Positions 1 through 8,494 of a DNA stretch of 64,000 nt are shown piece after piece. The stretch comes from Neolewinella agarilytica (lineage in GTDB: Bacteria; Bacteroidota; Bacteroidia; Chitinophagales; Saprospiraceae): contig NZ_FOFB01000009.1 of the NCBI RefSeq assembly GCF_900110645.1, positions 148,674 to 212,673 on the forward strand. The letters are read 5' to 3'. Numbering within the stretch: position 1 is the first letter of the stretch; the number at the start of each line of letters is the position of its first letter. A program made the position numbers and the translations under genes. The notes under the pieces were generated by a model that was not told the DNA's origin, did no database searches, and saw nothing but the letters and a program-made list of their open reading frames with translations.

Positions 1-35
1 ATATCGCATATCGCATATCGCATATCGCATATCGC
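1..35. repeat. Heptamer tandem repeat (ATATCGC)x5
   Basis: Five consecutive copies of the 7-bp unit ATATCGC open the window and probably continue to its left. The same unit recurs at about 1661-1679. AATCGAG-type units follow at 80-95. This is one of about ten arrays of 7-8 bp units in the window, each with a different sequence. Confidence 0.9.
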
Positions 36-212
36 TCGCGGCCGCGAAATCAAGGATCGAGTCTCCAAAATCGAGAATCGAGAATCCTCTACCTGTCAAC
101 AAGGGGTTAAAGTCGGGTAAGGATTGGGTTAAAATAGAAGTGGAAAAGACGAAAAGAAGGGGATGAAGCATTTGGGATACGTAACTATCTGAAGTTGTAA
201 AAAAGGTTGCCC

Positions 213-1457
213 ATGTTAATCTCCTTTCATTCAGGCCGTACGTACATTTTGACATTGATGATATTCTTTGGGGTTTTCTCCATTGCATCTGCCCAACATA
301 TTCATACCTGTACGGTAATTCCTTCTTCCCCAAAAGCTTCTGTCGGGGTACCGGCTAATATACCCGATGGAGCGCAAAAAGCGGTCAGTTATAAGCCCGG
401 TGGAACGTTTAATAGTCAGTGGTCCGTAGGAAGTACGCTAACGGTTAAATTCTTTGGCGGGAGTAGCTATCTGCAAGATCAGGTAATGCGATATGCCAGG
501 GAATGGACCCAATATGCCAACGTTAATTTTCGCGTGCTTTCTTCGGGGACTGCCGATATCCGGGTTTCCTTTACCCAGAACGGGGCTTCCTGGTCGATGG
601 TCGGCACGAGCTCTGCGCATACTGACCAGAACCGGCCCAGTATGAATTTCGGTTGGTTGAATGATCGTACCTCTGACTACGAAATCAAAAGAACCGTACT
701 ACACGAATTTGGTCATGCTTTGGGCTTATTACACGAACACCAGAACCCCGCAGGAGGGATTCCCTGGGACGAAGCCGCCGTATACGACCACTACTGGCGT
801 ACGCAAGGCTGGGATCGCCAAATGACTTACAACAACGTGATGGCCACTGCTGAGCGAGATGCAACTCAGTATTCTGCCTACGATCGCGCCTCCATCATGC
901 ATTATCCCGTCGCTGCTCAACTCACCGGCGGACGCTATGAGGTGGGCATGAACTCAGAACTATCGGAAACGGATAAAATGTACATCGCCCGAATGTATCC
1001 CGGCCGCTACACTTCTTCGGGGCGGCCTACGGGTATACCCGTTAGTAATCCGCCTGTTTCTACTCCTCCCGTTTCCGCTCCTCCAACCCGCGTAACGAAT
1101 TACCGCGTTCAGATTAATAATGCTTTGGGGAAGCAGCAAAAATCGGAGACGGTACAACTCTTCATCGCCGATAAACGATACACGATTCGTCTGGCCAAGG
1201 ATGCCCGCCAACGGCAGCAACTCAATTTGGATTTACCGAAAGGTAAATACCCTTATCGGGTGGTGGTTTCTTCCACCTACTTCGGGTACCGGAAAGTGAG
1301 GGTTAATGGTGTTGTGCGAAGGGAATACGCGGAAATTGAAATCCCCGGCGATGGCCGTGGTATCCTGACGGTAGACGGCAGCGAATCGCTAACCCTGTTT
1401 GGTAGCTACGATGAGGCAAGCCAACGGCTTAAGGTTTATCTGGGGGAGAGTCGTTGA
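213..1457 (+). CDS. Secreted astacin-like (M12A) zinc metalloprotease
   Basis: A 414-residue secreted protease. The N-terminus has a hydrophobic signal segment ending near a SAQ site. The zinc-binding astacin signature HExxHxxGxxHE lies at residues 164-175 (HEFGHALGLLHE), and the Met-turn SIMHY at 227-231 supplies the Met-turn and the downstream Tyr ligand expected of astacins. A proline-rich linker around residues 275-295 leads into a C-terminal beta-type domain of about 120 residues that I do not recognise. An in-frame TTG six bases earlier is possible, but ATG at 213 is preferred. The presumed substrate is extracellular protein. No operon partner is evident, since both flanks are repeat-rich. 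Family assignment is firm; the C-terminal domain is unassigned. Confidence 0.88.
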   Translation: MLISFHSGRTYILTLMIFFGVFSIASAQHIHTCTVIPSSPKASVGVPANIPDGAQKAVSYKPGGTFNSQWSVGSTLTVKFFGGSSYLQDQVMRYAREWTQYANVNFRVLSSGTADIRVSFTQNGASWSMVGTSSAHTDQNRPSMNFGWLNDRTSDYEIKRTVLHEFGHALGLLHEHQNPAGGIPWDEAAVYDHYWRTQGWDRQMTYNNVMATAERDATQYSAYDRASIMHYPVAAQLTGGRYEVGMNSELSETDKMYIARMYPGRYTSSGRPTGIPVSNPPVSTPPVSAPPTRVTNYRVQINNALGKQQKSETVQLFIADKRYTIRLAKDARQRQQLNLDLPKGKYPYRVVVSSTYFGYRKVRVNGVVRREYAEIEIPGDGRGILTVDGSESLTLFGSYDEASQRLKVYLGESR

Positions 1458-1514
1458 TGCGCGTGCGAAATCCAAAATCGGGAGCACGAAGTACTACGTA
1501 GTAAATCTCTCCTT

Positions 1515-1610
1515 CCTACGCGAGGTACTCCATCGCTGGCTGCGCGGCTTTTACGTACCTCGCTAAAAGTTTAGATCCGTCCCTACCGGGACTACGGACT
1601 GTCCGAGGGT
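1515..1610 (+). repeat. Interspersed repeat family A, copy 1
   Basis: An imperfect inverted repeat (GAGGTAC ... GTACCTC) encloses CATCGCTGGC and is followed by CTCGCTAAAAGTTT and a GTCC...GGGAC stem. Related copies lie at about 10490-10590 (same strand) and 10150-10235 (opposite strand). It fills most of the 1458-1735 gap. Confidence 0.6.
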
Positions 1611-1723
1611 GCTAAATATATCTTTCTGTTTGGGGTTTTACGGGAGGTGTTCGATTTTTATCGCATATCGCATATCGCAGCAAATCAGGAACCCCGAAGG
1701 GCTGCGCAGCAAATCGAGAATCT

Positions 1724-1731
1724 TACCTTTG
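1724..1731 (+). promoter_or_regulatory. Bacteroidota -7 promoter element
   Basis: TACCTTTG matches the TAnnTTTG consensus and ends only four bases before the ATG at 1736. The transcript would therefore be leaderless or nearly so. No clear -33 TTG is seen. Confidence 0.45.
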
Positions 1732-1735
1732 CGGG

Positions 1736-3424
1736 ATGCAACTCCCCCAACGTTCCGTTCAGCCGCTGTGGCTGCTTGCCCTTTGGCTGGTGATCAACCT
1801 GCTGCAGGCGGCGTTTTCCCCGCTTGACGCGGATGAGACCTACTACTGGATGTACGCCAGTCAGCTGGATTGGGGCTATTTTGATCATCCGCCCGCCGTG
1901 GCGGTGTTGATTAGTATGGGGAAAGACTGGTTGCCCGGAGCCTTTGGTCTGCGGCTGGGGCACGTGCTGGCCTCTACGCTTACCATTGCCGGCTTGTGGT
2001 ATCTGCTGGAGAAACCCCGTGGCCCGTTACTTTGGTTGGCTGCCGGACTAATCTTCGCCCAGCCCATGCTGCACGTCTATGGCTTTATTGCTACGCCAGA
2101 CGGGCCATTGCTACTCTTTACGGTCTTGTACTTATTAGCCTATCGCCGTTTCCTGGATGCCCCAACCTTGGCCAACGGGGCACTGTGGGGGCTAACGATG
2201 GCAGGTCTGCTCTATAGTAAATACCACGGCGTGATGCTGATTTTCTTCAGTGTGTTGCCGCATCTGTTCTGGCTGCTGCGTAAGCCCGGCGCATGGGTGG
2301 CAGCACTGGGGGGAGCAGCGCTCTTTATGCCGCATCTGTACTGGCAATACGCCAATGATTTCCCCTCCTTTCGCTATCACCTCAGCGGACGGGATGATGC
2401 TTACGAGTTCAAATTCACGCTGGAGTATCTGGCCAATCAGTTGGTAATCTTTAGCCCCTTGCTGGTCTGGCACTACGTGCAGACCTTCCGGAAAGACAGC
2501 GGGCACGATCGCTTCGGGATAGCGAACCGCTGGCTCGTTATTGGCTTTCTGCTCTTCTTTCTCTATACCACCACCAAGGGCGGCACGGAGGCCCAGTGGA
2601 CGGCCCTGTTGAGTATGCCGCTGGTCTACCTCACCTTCCGGGCAGCGCGGGATCGCTTCCCTGAATGGCAAGGACAACTGTGGCGTCTCTGCCTCATCGG
2701 CGGCGGCATATTGCTGTTGGTGCGCATCTTGCTGGTGGCCCCAAGAGAATGGTTGCCCTTTGACAAGCCCTTCGACCATCAACCCTGGGTCGAACGGCTG
2801 GCCGAGGAGGCCGGCGATCTGCCCGTGATGGTGCAGAACAGCTACCGGCTGGCTTCCCTCTATGAGTTCTATTCCGGTAAACCCGCCTGGACTTTCACCG
2901 ACGTGCAGTACCGCCTCAACCAGTATGACCTGTGGACGGATGACTCGGTGTACAACGAAAAACCCGTCTTGCTACTCGGGCAAAAGACCTGGAATAACGA
3001 AGCTGCCACACCTTTCCGGACGCACACACGCGATATGCGCTGGCAACGGATCGAACGATTTCCGGTGGCGAAGGGCTTACGGTTAACCGCTGCGGAGCCA
3101 CTGCCGGATACGCTGCAACGAGGTAAGCCCGTAGCCTTTAAGCTGCTGGCGGAGGTGCCCCGGGACTTGAGCCTGAACGGAGACTTCTCCCTGTTTCCAT
3201 TCATTATTTTTCATTTCCCTGACGGGACGATGAGTTTTTACAAGCTGGGGGGAAAGGCTACGAACCAATTGACCGCTGATCAAACAGCAGCCGTCTTCAC
3301 CGGCGATCTGCGCATCATGAACAACCTGCCGCCGGGTCCGGCCGTAGTAGAGTTCGGGATGGGCTATCCGGGGATGCCGCCACTGCGGGGACAGAGTGAG
3401 CTGGTGGAAGTGGTGATTGAATAG
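1736..3424 (+). CDS. GT39-type membrane glycosyltransferase (ArnT/PMT-like)
   Basis: A 562-residue polytopic membrane protein. The N-terminal region carries the hallmark of GT39/dolichyl-phosphate-mannosyltransferase-like enzymes: an acidic first loop with ADETYYW, followed by W-G-Y-F-D-H-P-P (residues about 30-48). About ten hydrophobic segments follow, then a soluble C-terminal region from about residue 340. Such enzymes transfer a sugar from a polyprenyl-phosphate donor to lipid or protein at the periplasmic face of the inner membrane. The acceptor cannot be read from the sequence. It is monocistronic; a heptamer array starts directly at the stop codon. ATG 1736 is supported by the -7 element just upstream. 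Confidence 0.8.
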   Translation: MQLPQRSVQPLWLLALWLVINLLQAAFSPLDADETYYWMYASQLDWGYFDHPPAVAVLISMGKDWLPGAFGLRLGHVLASTLTIAGLWYLLEKPRGPLLWLAAGLIFAQPMLHVYGFIATPDGPLLLFTVLYLLAYRRFLDAPTLANGALWGLTMAGLLYSKYHGVMLIFFSVLPHLFWLLRKPGAWVAALGGAALFMPHLYWQYANDFPSFRYHLSGRDDAYEFKFTLEYLANQLVIFSPLLVWHYVQTFRKDSGHDRFGIANRWLVIGFLLFFLYTTTKGGTEAQWTALLSMPLVYLTFRAARDRFPEWQGQLWRLCLIGGGILLLVRILLVAPREWLPFDKPFDHQPWVERLAEEAGDLPVMVQNSYRLASLYEFYSGKPAWTFTDVQYRLNQYDLWTDDSVYNEKPVLLLGQKTWNNEAATPFRTHTRDMRWQRIERFPVAKGLRLTAAEPLPDTLQRGKPVAFKLLAEVPRDLSLNGDFSLFPFIIFHFPDGTMSFYKLGGKATNQLTADQTAAVFTGDLRIMNNLPPGPAVVEFGMGYPGMPPLRGQSELVEVVIE

Positions 3425-3550
3425 ACGGTAGACGGTAGAACGGTAGTCGGTAGACGGTAGAACGGTAGACGGTAGAACGGTAGACGGTAGAACGGTGGAC
3501 GGTAGAACGGTAATTTTGTAGGCGGTAGAACCGTAGACGGTAGTGCAGTA
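3424..3550. repeat. Tandem GACGGTA/GAACGGTA array
   Basis: About 16 slightly degenerate 7-8 bp units (GACGGTA, GAACGGTA) run from the stop codon of the glycosyltransferase almost to the end of the convergent acetyltransferase gene. The complementary unit appears again at 16660-16747. Confidence 0.85.
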
Positions 3551-3554
3551 GATA

Positions 3555-4085
3555 CTATCGTAGTTCGAGCAGTTTTTTGACGGGCCAGCTCATCATGATG
3601 GCCTCAACTTTGTTGCCGGCCAAGACGAGTTGTTGGGTGCGGCCGCGGCGGCCGCCGTGGCGTTCGTAGAAGCGGATGGCGCCCTCGTTATCCGTCAGTA
3701 CCCAGAGGAAAATGGTGCCGTCAGGGTCGTGCTGACTAACGCGTTCGGCGGCGTCCCGCATCAGCTTCGGGCCGATGCCGTGGCCCTGCAGGCCGGGGCG
3801 AACGTGAAGGTTGTCAAGCATATGTCCGTCTTCGCTGTAGTGCAGAAAAGTGCAATAAAAGCCCACGATTGAGCCCTCTTTTTCGGCGACGGTGACGAGC
3901 ATTTCAGGATTGGGAGTAGCGAAACGTTCGGTCCAGGTGGCGAGGCGTTCAGCGGGAGCTTCATGATCGAGGTAATCATCGCTAAAAGTTCCGCGATAGG
4001 TGAGCTGCCAGCTTTGAGCGTGCAGGTTAGCGATGCCGGCTACGTCGGCCGGATTAGCGTGGCGGAGGGAGAGTTGATCAGGCAT
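3555..4085 (-). CDS. GNAT-family N-acetyltransferase
   Basis: A 176-residue cytoplasmic acetyltransferase. It has the N-terminal GNAT start (SLRHANPADVAGIANLHAQSW), a central beta4 region, the acetyl-CoA pyrophosphate-binding loop LQGHGIGPKLM (about residues 98-108, an R/QxxGxG/A-type motif) and the ALRFYE-like segment AIRFYERHG near residue 150. The acceptor substrate is unknown. ATG 4085 is chosen because the family's conserved beta1 starts right after it. An upstream in-frame ATG at 4118 would add eleven residues encoded largely by a copy of the dispersed 20-bp motif, so it is unlikely to be the ancestral start. It converges on the glycosyltransferase gene. Confidence 0.85.
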   Translation of the reverse strand: MPDQLSLRHANPADVAGIANLHAQSWQLTYRGTFSDDYLDHEAPAERLATWTERFATPNPEMLVTVAEKEGSIVGFYCTFLHYSEDGHMLDNLHVRPGLQGHGIGPKLMRDAAERVSQHDPDGTIFLWVLTDNEGAIRFYERHGGRRGRTQQLVLAGNKVEAIMMSWPVKKLLELR

Positions 4086-4097
4086 GAGATACGTTTT

Positions 4098-4119
4098 GGG
4101 GCGCGGACGCAGGTGCAAA
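4098..4119 (-). repeat. Dispersed 20-bp motif, copy 1
   Basis: A near-consensus copy, TTTGCACCTGCGTCCGCGCC on the minus strand, directly upstream of the acetyltransferase start. Confidence 0.8.
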
Positions 4120-4135
4120 GTAAGTTGAAAAAGCG

Positions 4136-4185
4136 GGTTGCCGGGTGCCGGGTGCGGGTTGCCGGGGGGCAGGTACCGGGGGAGA
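4136..4185. repeat. Degenerate GCCGGGT heptamer array
   Basis: Several GCCGGGT/GCGGGTT units lie in tandem in the gap between the divergent acetyltransferase and DNA polymerase IV genes. Confidence 0.6.
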
Positions 4186-4414
4186 GTTTTTTAGGCCCGG
4201 GAGCGTTGGATTTTCAGTATACAATCTCCCTCTCAATAATCCTACCACGAGGCAGCCACGCAGTGAATTTCCCTTGTACTGCCCGCTACGGGCTTTACCA
4301 CTCCCTCAATCAAAACTACCATTTTCTCAAAAAATTAACACAAAATGTTTTTATTTTGATAGTCACCACTCGTTCTTTGCCACAGAAAGTTTACTCACTC
4401 CGCAAAGACACGAC

Positions 4415-5548
4415 ATGTTTCAAAAAGCCATTCTTCACCTGGATATGGATGCCTTCTTCGCCTCGGTGGAGATCATGAAGAACAGTAAGCTTGTCGGTTT
4501 ACCCGTCATTGTGGGCGGAACTGGTGGCAGGGGAGTAGTGACCTCCTGCAGTTACGAAGCCCGCCATTTCGGCATTCACGCCGGGATGCCCATGGCCATC
4601 GCGCTGCGCCGCTGCCCGGCAGCGCGGGTCGTGAAGGGCGACTTTGAAGACTACGAAAAGCACTCCCGCATCATCACGGAGATCATTGCCGAAGAGGGCC
4701 CTGTGTTCGAGAAAGCCTCCATCGATGAGTTTTATGTGGATATTTCGGGGATGGACAAATATTTCGGCTGTGTACAGTGGAGTAAGGAGCTACGGCAGCG
4801 AATCGGTCGGGAGACGGGCTTGCCGCTCTCGGCCGGCTTATCCATTAATAAGCTCGTCTCCAAAGTGCGGGCGGGGGAAGCGAAGCCCAATGGCTCAGGC
4901 TGGGTAGCCGAAGGAGCCGAGCGGGCGTTTTTGGCGCCGCTGCCGGTGCGGAAAATCCCGTCAGTGGGCCGGGCAACGGCCCGGAAGCTGAGCCTGCTTG
5001 GTATTCGTAAGACCGGTACTCTTAGCCAGGTCCCCATTGACCTGCTGGAGCGGGAGTTTGGCAAGCCCGGCCGTGAGCTCCACCGCCGCGCCAACGGTAT
5101 TGATCATCGGCCCGTTGTGCCGTACACCGATAAGAAGTCGCTCTCCAGCGAGCATACCTTCCAGACGGACACGCTGGACATCGGGGCCCTGCGCCGTTGC
5201 CTCCGCGATCAGACGATGAAACTGGCCTACGAGCTCCGGCAGTCGGGCAAGCTTACCGCTGGGGTGGCGGTCAAAATCCGCTACACCGACTTCAACACTT
5301 ACACCCGCCAGCGGCGGGTGAAATACACGGCCCACGACCAGCAGCTACTCCCCGTCGTTGATCAGCTCTTTACCGAGCTCTTCACCCGCCGGCAGTGCAT
5401 CCGCCTCGTCGGCGTCCGCTTTGATCGCCTCGTACCTGGCCACACCCAACTCGACCTCTTCACCGATACCCAACAAGACAGCTCGCTGCTGCGGGCGATG
5501 GATAAAATCCGGACAAGGTTTGGGCGGGGGAGTTTGGGGAAGGGGTAG
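4415..5548 (+). CDS. dinB: DNA polymerase IV (Y-family)
   Basis: A 377-residue error-prone translesion polymerase. The catalytic motif HLDMDAFFASVE is at residues 7-18, the second carboxylate motif SIDEFYVDIS at about 102-111, then the helix-hairpin-helix thumb (IPSVGRATARKLSLLGI) and the little-finger domain. ATG 4415 (MFQKAILHLDMDAFF) is chosen because it places motif I at the usual position. The longer reading frame back to 4145 runs through repeat DNA. Length and order match DinB. The protein bypasses lesions in damaged DNA, normally with the beta clamp. It stands alone; no SOS box could be identified with confidence. Confidence 0.95.
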   Translation: MFQKAILHLDMDAFFASVEIMKNSKLVGLPVIVGGTGGRGVVTSCSYEARHFGIHAGMPMAIALRRCPAARVVKGDFEDYEKHSRIITEIIAEEGPVFEKASIDEFYVDISGMDKYFGCVQWSKELRQRIGRETGLPLSAGLSINKLVSKVRAGEAKPNGSGWVAEGAERAFLAPLPVRKIPSVGRATARKLSLLGIRKTGTLSQVPIDLLEREFGKPGRELHRRANGIDHRPVVPYTDKKSLSSEHTFQTDTLDIGALRRCLRDQTMKLAYELRQSGKLTAGVAVKIRYTDFNTYTRQRRVKYTAHDQQLLPVVDQLFTELFTRRQCIRLVGVRFDRLVPGHTQLDLFTDTQQDSSLLRAMDKIRTRFGRGSLGKG

Positions 5549-5902
5549 CCACGGCTTCAGCCGTTAGCTGGCAAGCGGAGCGCAAAAGCTGTTATGCTTC
5601 AAATGATTTTCAGGGCGTTATCTTAAGAATCCTATTTCAATCTTAATCTCTCAGTTATGATTGAAGCAGCCAGTTTTACTCCTGTGATTTTTTTAGTGCT
5701 AATCTTAATGGCAAATTAGGTTTGTCTCGAAACTGAATGTTTTAGGTGACTAGTTAGTATATAATATAAGTAATACTTCTTTATTGGGTTATGCTTTTCT
5801 TTAGAGAGGTCTCATTTTTTTGAATAAATAGCCAGAAAAGTGTTTTGTTTTGGAGAGTTAGTTTTTTGAGACTATATTTGATGTGTACTAAAGACAATAC
5901 CA
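5549..5902. other. AT-rich intergenic region
   Basis: 354 bases without a gene. Composition changes here from GC-rich to AT-rich, marking the left edge of the 5.6-9.7 kb island. No hairpin, tRNA or insertion-sequence end was recognised. Confidence 0.5.
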
Positions 5903-8482
5903 TTGAAGAACTCTACACTACTCTCACTATTTTTCTTAATTCCATTTTACTTAACCGGACAGACCTCTGGTGTTGAGGAATGCGAATTTGAACTGTCACC
6001 ACTTGAAGCTCAAATAGAGGATGCCGATTTTGACTTATTCCATAGTGAGAAACCACTTTTTTCGAAGTTGAATGAGATGGACACGCTTTTTCTTCCGATT
6101 CGGTTTACCGTTTTTAGAGAAGATGATGGTTCAATGCCACTGGATAGGTCTGGAATACCTAGAAGTATGGTTGTCCAAGCAGACGCTGATATCGCTATAT
6201 CTAATTTGAATGAAGTGTATGATTCCATTAAGATACAATTCGTTCAGGATGGGCCAATCAACTACATTGATGACGGAAGAGGTTTAGATGGAGTTGTTCC
6301 TATAAGTATTTTTTCATTTACATCATCCAATGCAAACTTTTTCATCTTTCCATTATCTAGTGGCGCAGCCGGTCGGTTTAATTTTCTATCTTTTTCTTTT
6401 TCCCCTGATAACCCTTACGGTCCCCGTGGAAACGGAACAGTGTATATTAGCAATACTGGGGCTTTTGTAGGTAAAACGTTAATTCATGAAATGGGGCATG
6501 TCTTAGGTTTAAGGCATATTTTTGAAGGAGCTTTTTTGTACGATAACCCTGCTGACCCAATTGAGAATAGCCCTATGATTTTTGCCGACAGAGATTGGAG
6601 AGAACTGGTTATTCGAGAGAATCAGCCAATTGGCTCAGTGCCCTTTGATCGACATAATCATGAAACGGCAGGCGATAGAATATCAGATACTCCTGCCTGG
6701 GGATTGCTGAGCTCAAATTTTCCTAATCCAGATGATCCAGACTGTTTTGTATATGTTGATTCAATCAGGGGAGTTGAAAATTGTTCTGTGGGATTTACTA
6801 CTCAAGATAACTCCTACACGGGAAATTATGTGGATTATAATGGACATGAAATAGCTGGTGTTGAAGTAGGTCTTAGTAATCTCATGTCTTATAATGGGAG
6901 TTATAGGAATAACTTTACAGAAGAGCAGTATATATTCCAGAGTGTCAAAGCTAGACGAGATGCTGCAAAATTATGGGATATTTCAAAGGGAACTCAGTTT
7001 GTAGATACAGTACAGTTTTGGAATACATCAGTTCCAATAAGAAGTGCGAATATAAGATTGAGCCATGATGATAGTAGCATGGTAGAAGGAAGGTACTCCC
7101 ATGTCACAACCCCTCTAGATGGAAGTTTTAGCGCAAAATTATTTGATAGTTCAGTCAGCGCAAAGTCAACTCTGTTTGGGAGCGGAGTCAGAAATAGAGA
7201 ATATGTACAAGATTCAGATACATCTTATGCCATATACAACTATACAAAAGACGACTGGTTGGATGATGTAACAACCAATGATATAATCTTACTTACAAGG
7301 TATATTTTGGGGAGAGAAAGTCTAAATTCTTTTCAAAAATTGGCTGCTGATGTCAGTAGAGATGGTCATTTATCCATATTTGACATTGTAGCTATTCGGC
7401 GTGTTATCCTAGGGTTCGATGATGAATTTAAGGATTATCCTTCCGGTCCTTGGCAATTTGTACCAGAGGTCGTGTCGCAAAGTTCAGGTTTTTCAGTTGA
7501 TCCGTTCAAAATGACGATTAATGGGAACACTTACTATAATGAAGCGCCTTACATCCGATCTGACTTCTTTTTCAGTCCTGTACTTGAAGGTAAGGCTGGG
7601 TTCGATGCCTACAAGCTAGGAGATGTAAATGGAAGTAGCGTTGAAAGATTGACGGGGGGTAATATTTCTTTTGAGGATTGCTCAGAAAAAGAGACAGGAG
7701 AAGTAGTGAGCGTTTATGCGAGTACTTTTTTTGGTAAAAACGAATCTTTGAAATACCAAATTCATCCAACGGTGGCGAAAAATATTGCTGGTTTTCAGAT
7801 GGAAATTGAATTTGATAATACTAAGTTGGAACTGATGAACAGGCAGGTTACTGCAGGAACTGATCTTGTTGAAAGAGCAGCAATAGAAACAGGAGTGATG
7901 ACTTCTGGCACTAATCAACAGGTAATGCGTTGGAGTAATAAAATTGAGAAAGGATTGAGAACACAGGTGAGATTATCTTATGTTTTTGACGGAAGTAATG
8001 CGAATTCTAGTCAGAAAATCGAACCAGGCGAAGACATGGTTGAACTCGTGTTTAAAACTAAGGAAGCCGGTGTCGACTTTTCTACAGCTATAACTATGGG
8101 AACGAATATACCATTCGAAGTTTACGAAGCTAGTGGTTGCGTGGTCCGTGAAGATTTTGTGTCGGGAGTTATTCAGGCCGTAGAAGGGAAAAGCTCTTCA
8201 GGCTCAAAGGTATTATCTGCCTATGATAAGTTTAATGTGAGCGTCTCTCCGAATCCAGTTTCCGATAGGGCTACACTTATTATAAAGTCACTCGTTGATG
8301 AAAAATATGAGGTCACTTTCTATTCGATGACAACAGGTGAAAAAATTCGCTCTTTCACAGTGGCTACCTCCGGAGGTTATTTTTATAAAAATATAAATAC
8401 AGGAGACCTCCCCAAAGATGTTTTCGTAGTAAAAATAAAAGGATCTCAAACTAACTTTTCCACGAAATTGGTAAAGCTATAA
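5903..8482 (+). CDS. T9SS-exported M43-type metalloprotease with dockerin-like repeats
   Basis: An 859-residue secreted protein. The signal peptide ends near TGQ (residue 20). A metzincin zinc motif HExxHxxGxxH (HEMGHVLGLRH) is at residues 195-205, in the style of pappalysin/cytophagalysin (M43). A dockerin-type pair of calcium loops with helices (ILLTRYILG ... ADVSRDGHLSIFDI) lies around 455-510. A cohesin-like segment (IAGFQMEIEFDNTKLELM) is at about 625-645. A type IX secretion C-terminal tail (SVSPNPVSDRATL) covers about the last 80 residues. The only usable start is TTG at 5903, because a stop at 5879-5881 closes the frame upstream. It is AT-richer than its neighbours. The next gene, also T9SS-exported, starts 12 bases after the stop, so the two probably form an operon. 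Confidence 0.82.
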   Translation: MKNSTLLSLFFLIPFYLTGQTSGVEECEFELSPLEAQIEDADFDLFHSEKPLFSKLNEMDTLFLPIRFTVFREDDGSMPLDRSGIPRSMVVQADADIAISNLNEVYDSIKIQFVQDGPINYIDDGRGLDGVVPISIFSFTSSNANFFIFPLSSGAAGRFNFLSFSFSPDNPYGPRGNGTVYISNTGAFVGKTLIHEMGHVLGLRHIFEGAFLYDNPADPIENSPMIFADRDWRELVIRENQPIGSVPFDRHNHETAGDRISDTPAWGLLSSNFPNPDDPDCFVYVDSIRGVENCSVGFTTQDNSYTGNYVDYNGHEIAGVEVGLSNLMSYNGSYRNNFTEEQYIFQSVKARRDAAKLWDISKGTQFVDTVQFWNTSVPIRSANIRLSHDDSSMVEGRYSHVTTPLDGSFSAKLFDSSVSAKSTLFGSGVRNREYVQDSDTSYAIYNYTKDDWLDDVTTNDIILLTRYILGRESLNSFQKLAADVSRDGHLSIFDIVAIRRVILGFDDEFKDYPSGPWQFVPEVVSQSSGFSVDPFKMTINGNTYYNEAPYIRSDFFFSPVLEGKAGFDAYKLGDVNGSSVERLTGGNISFEDCSEKETGEVVSVYASTFFGKNESLKYQIHPTVAKNIAGFQMEIEFDNTKLELMNRQVTAGTDLVERAAIETGVMTSGTNQQVMRWSNKIEKGLRTQVRLSYVFDGSNANSSQKIEPGEDMVELVFKTKEAGVDFSTAITMGTNIPFEVYEASGCVVREDFVSGVIQAVEGKSSSGSKVLSAYDKFNVSVSPNPVSDRATLIIKSLVDEKYEVTFYSMTTGEKIRSFTVATSGGYFYKNINTGDLPKDVFVVKIKGSQTNFSTKLVKL

Positions 8483-8494
8483 CTGATAAAACCG

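Noticed and set aside
4145..4414. N-terminal extension of DNA polymerase IV
   Set aside because: The extension is read through a heptamer repeat and lacks any domain; ATG 4415 gives the family start.
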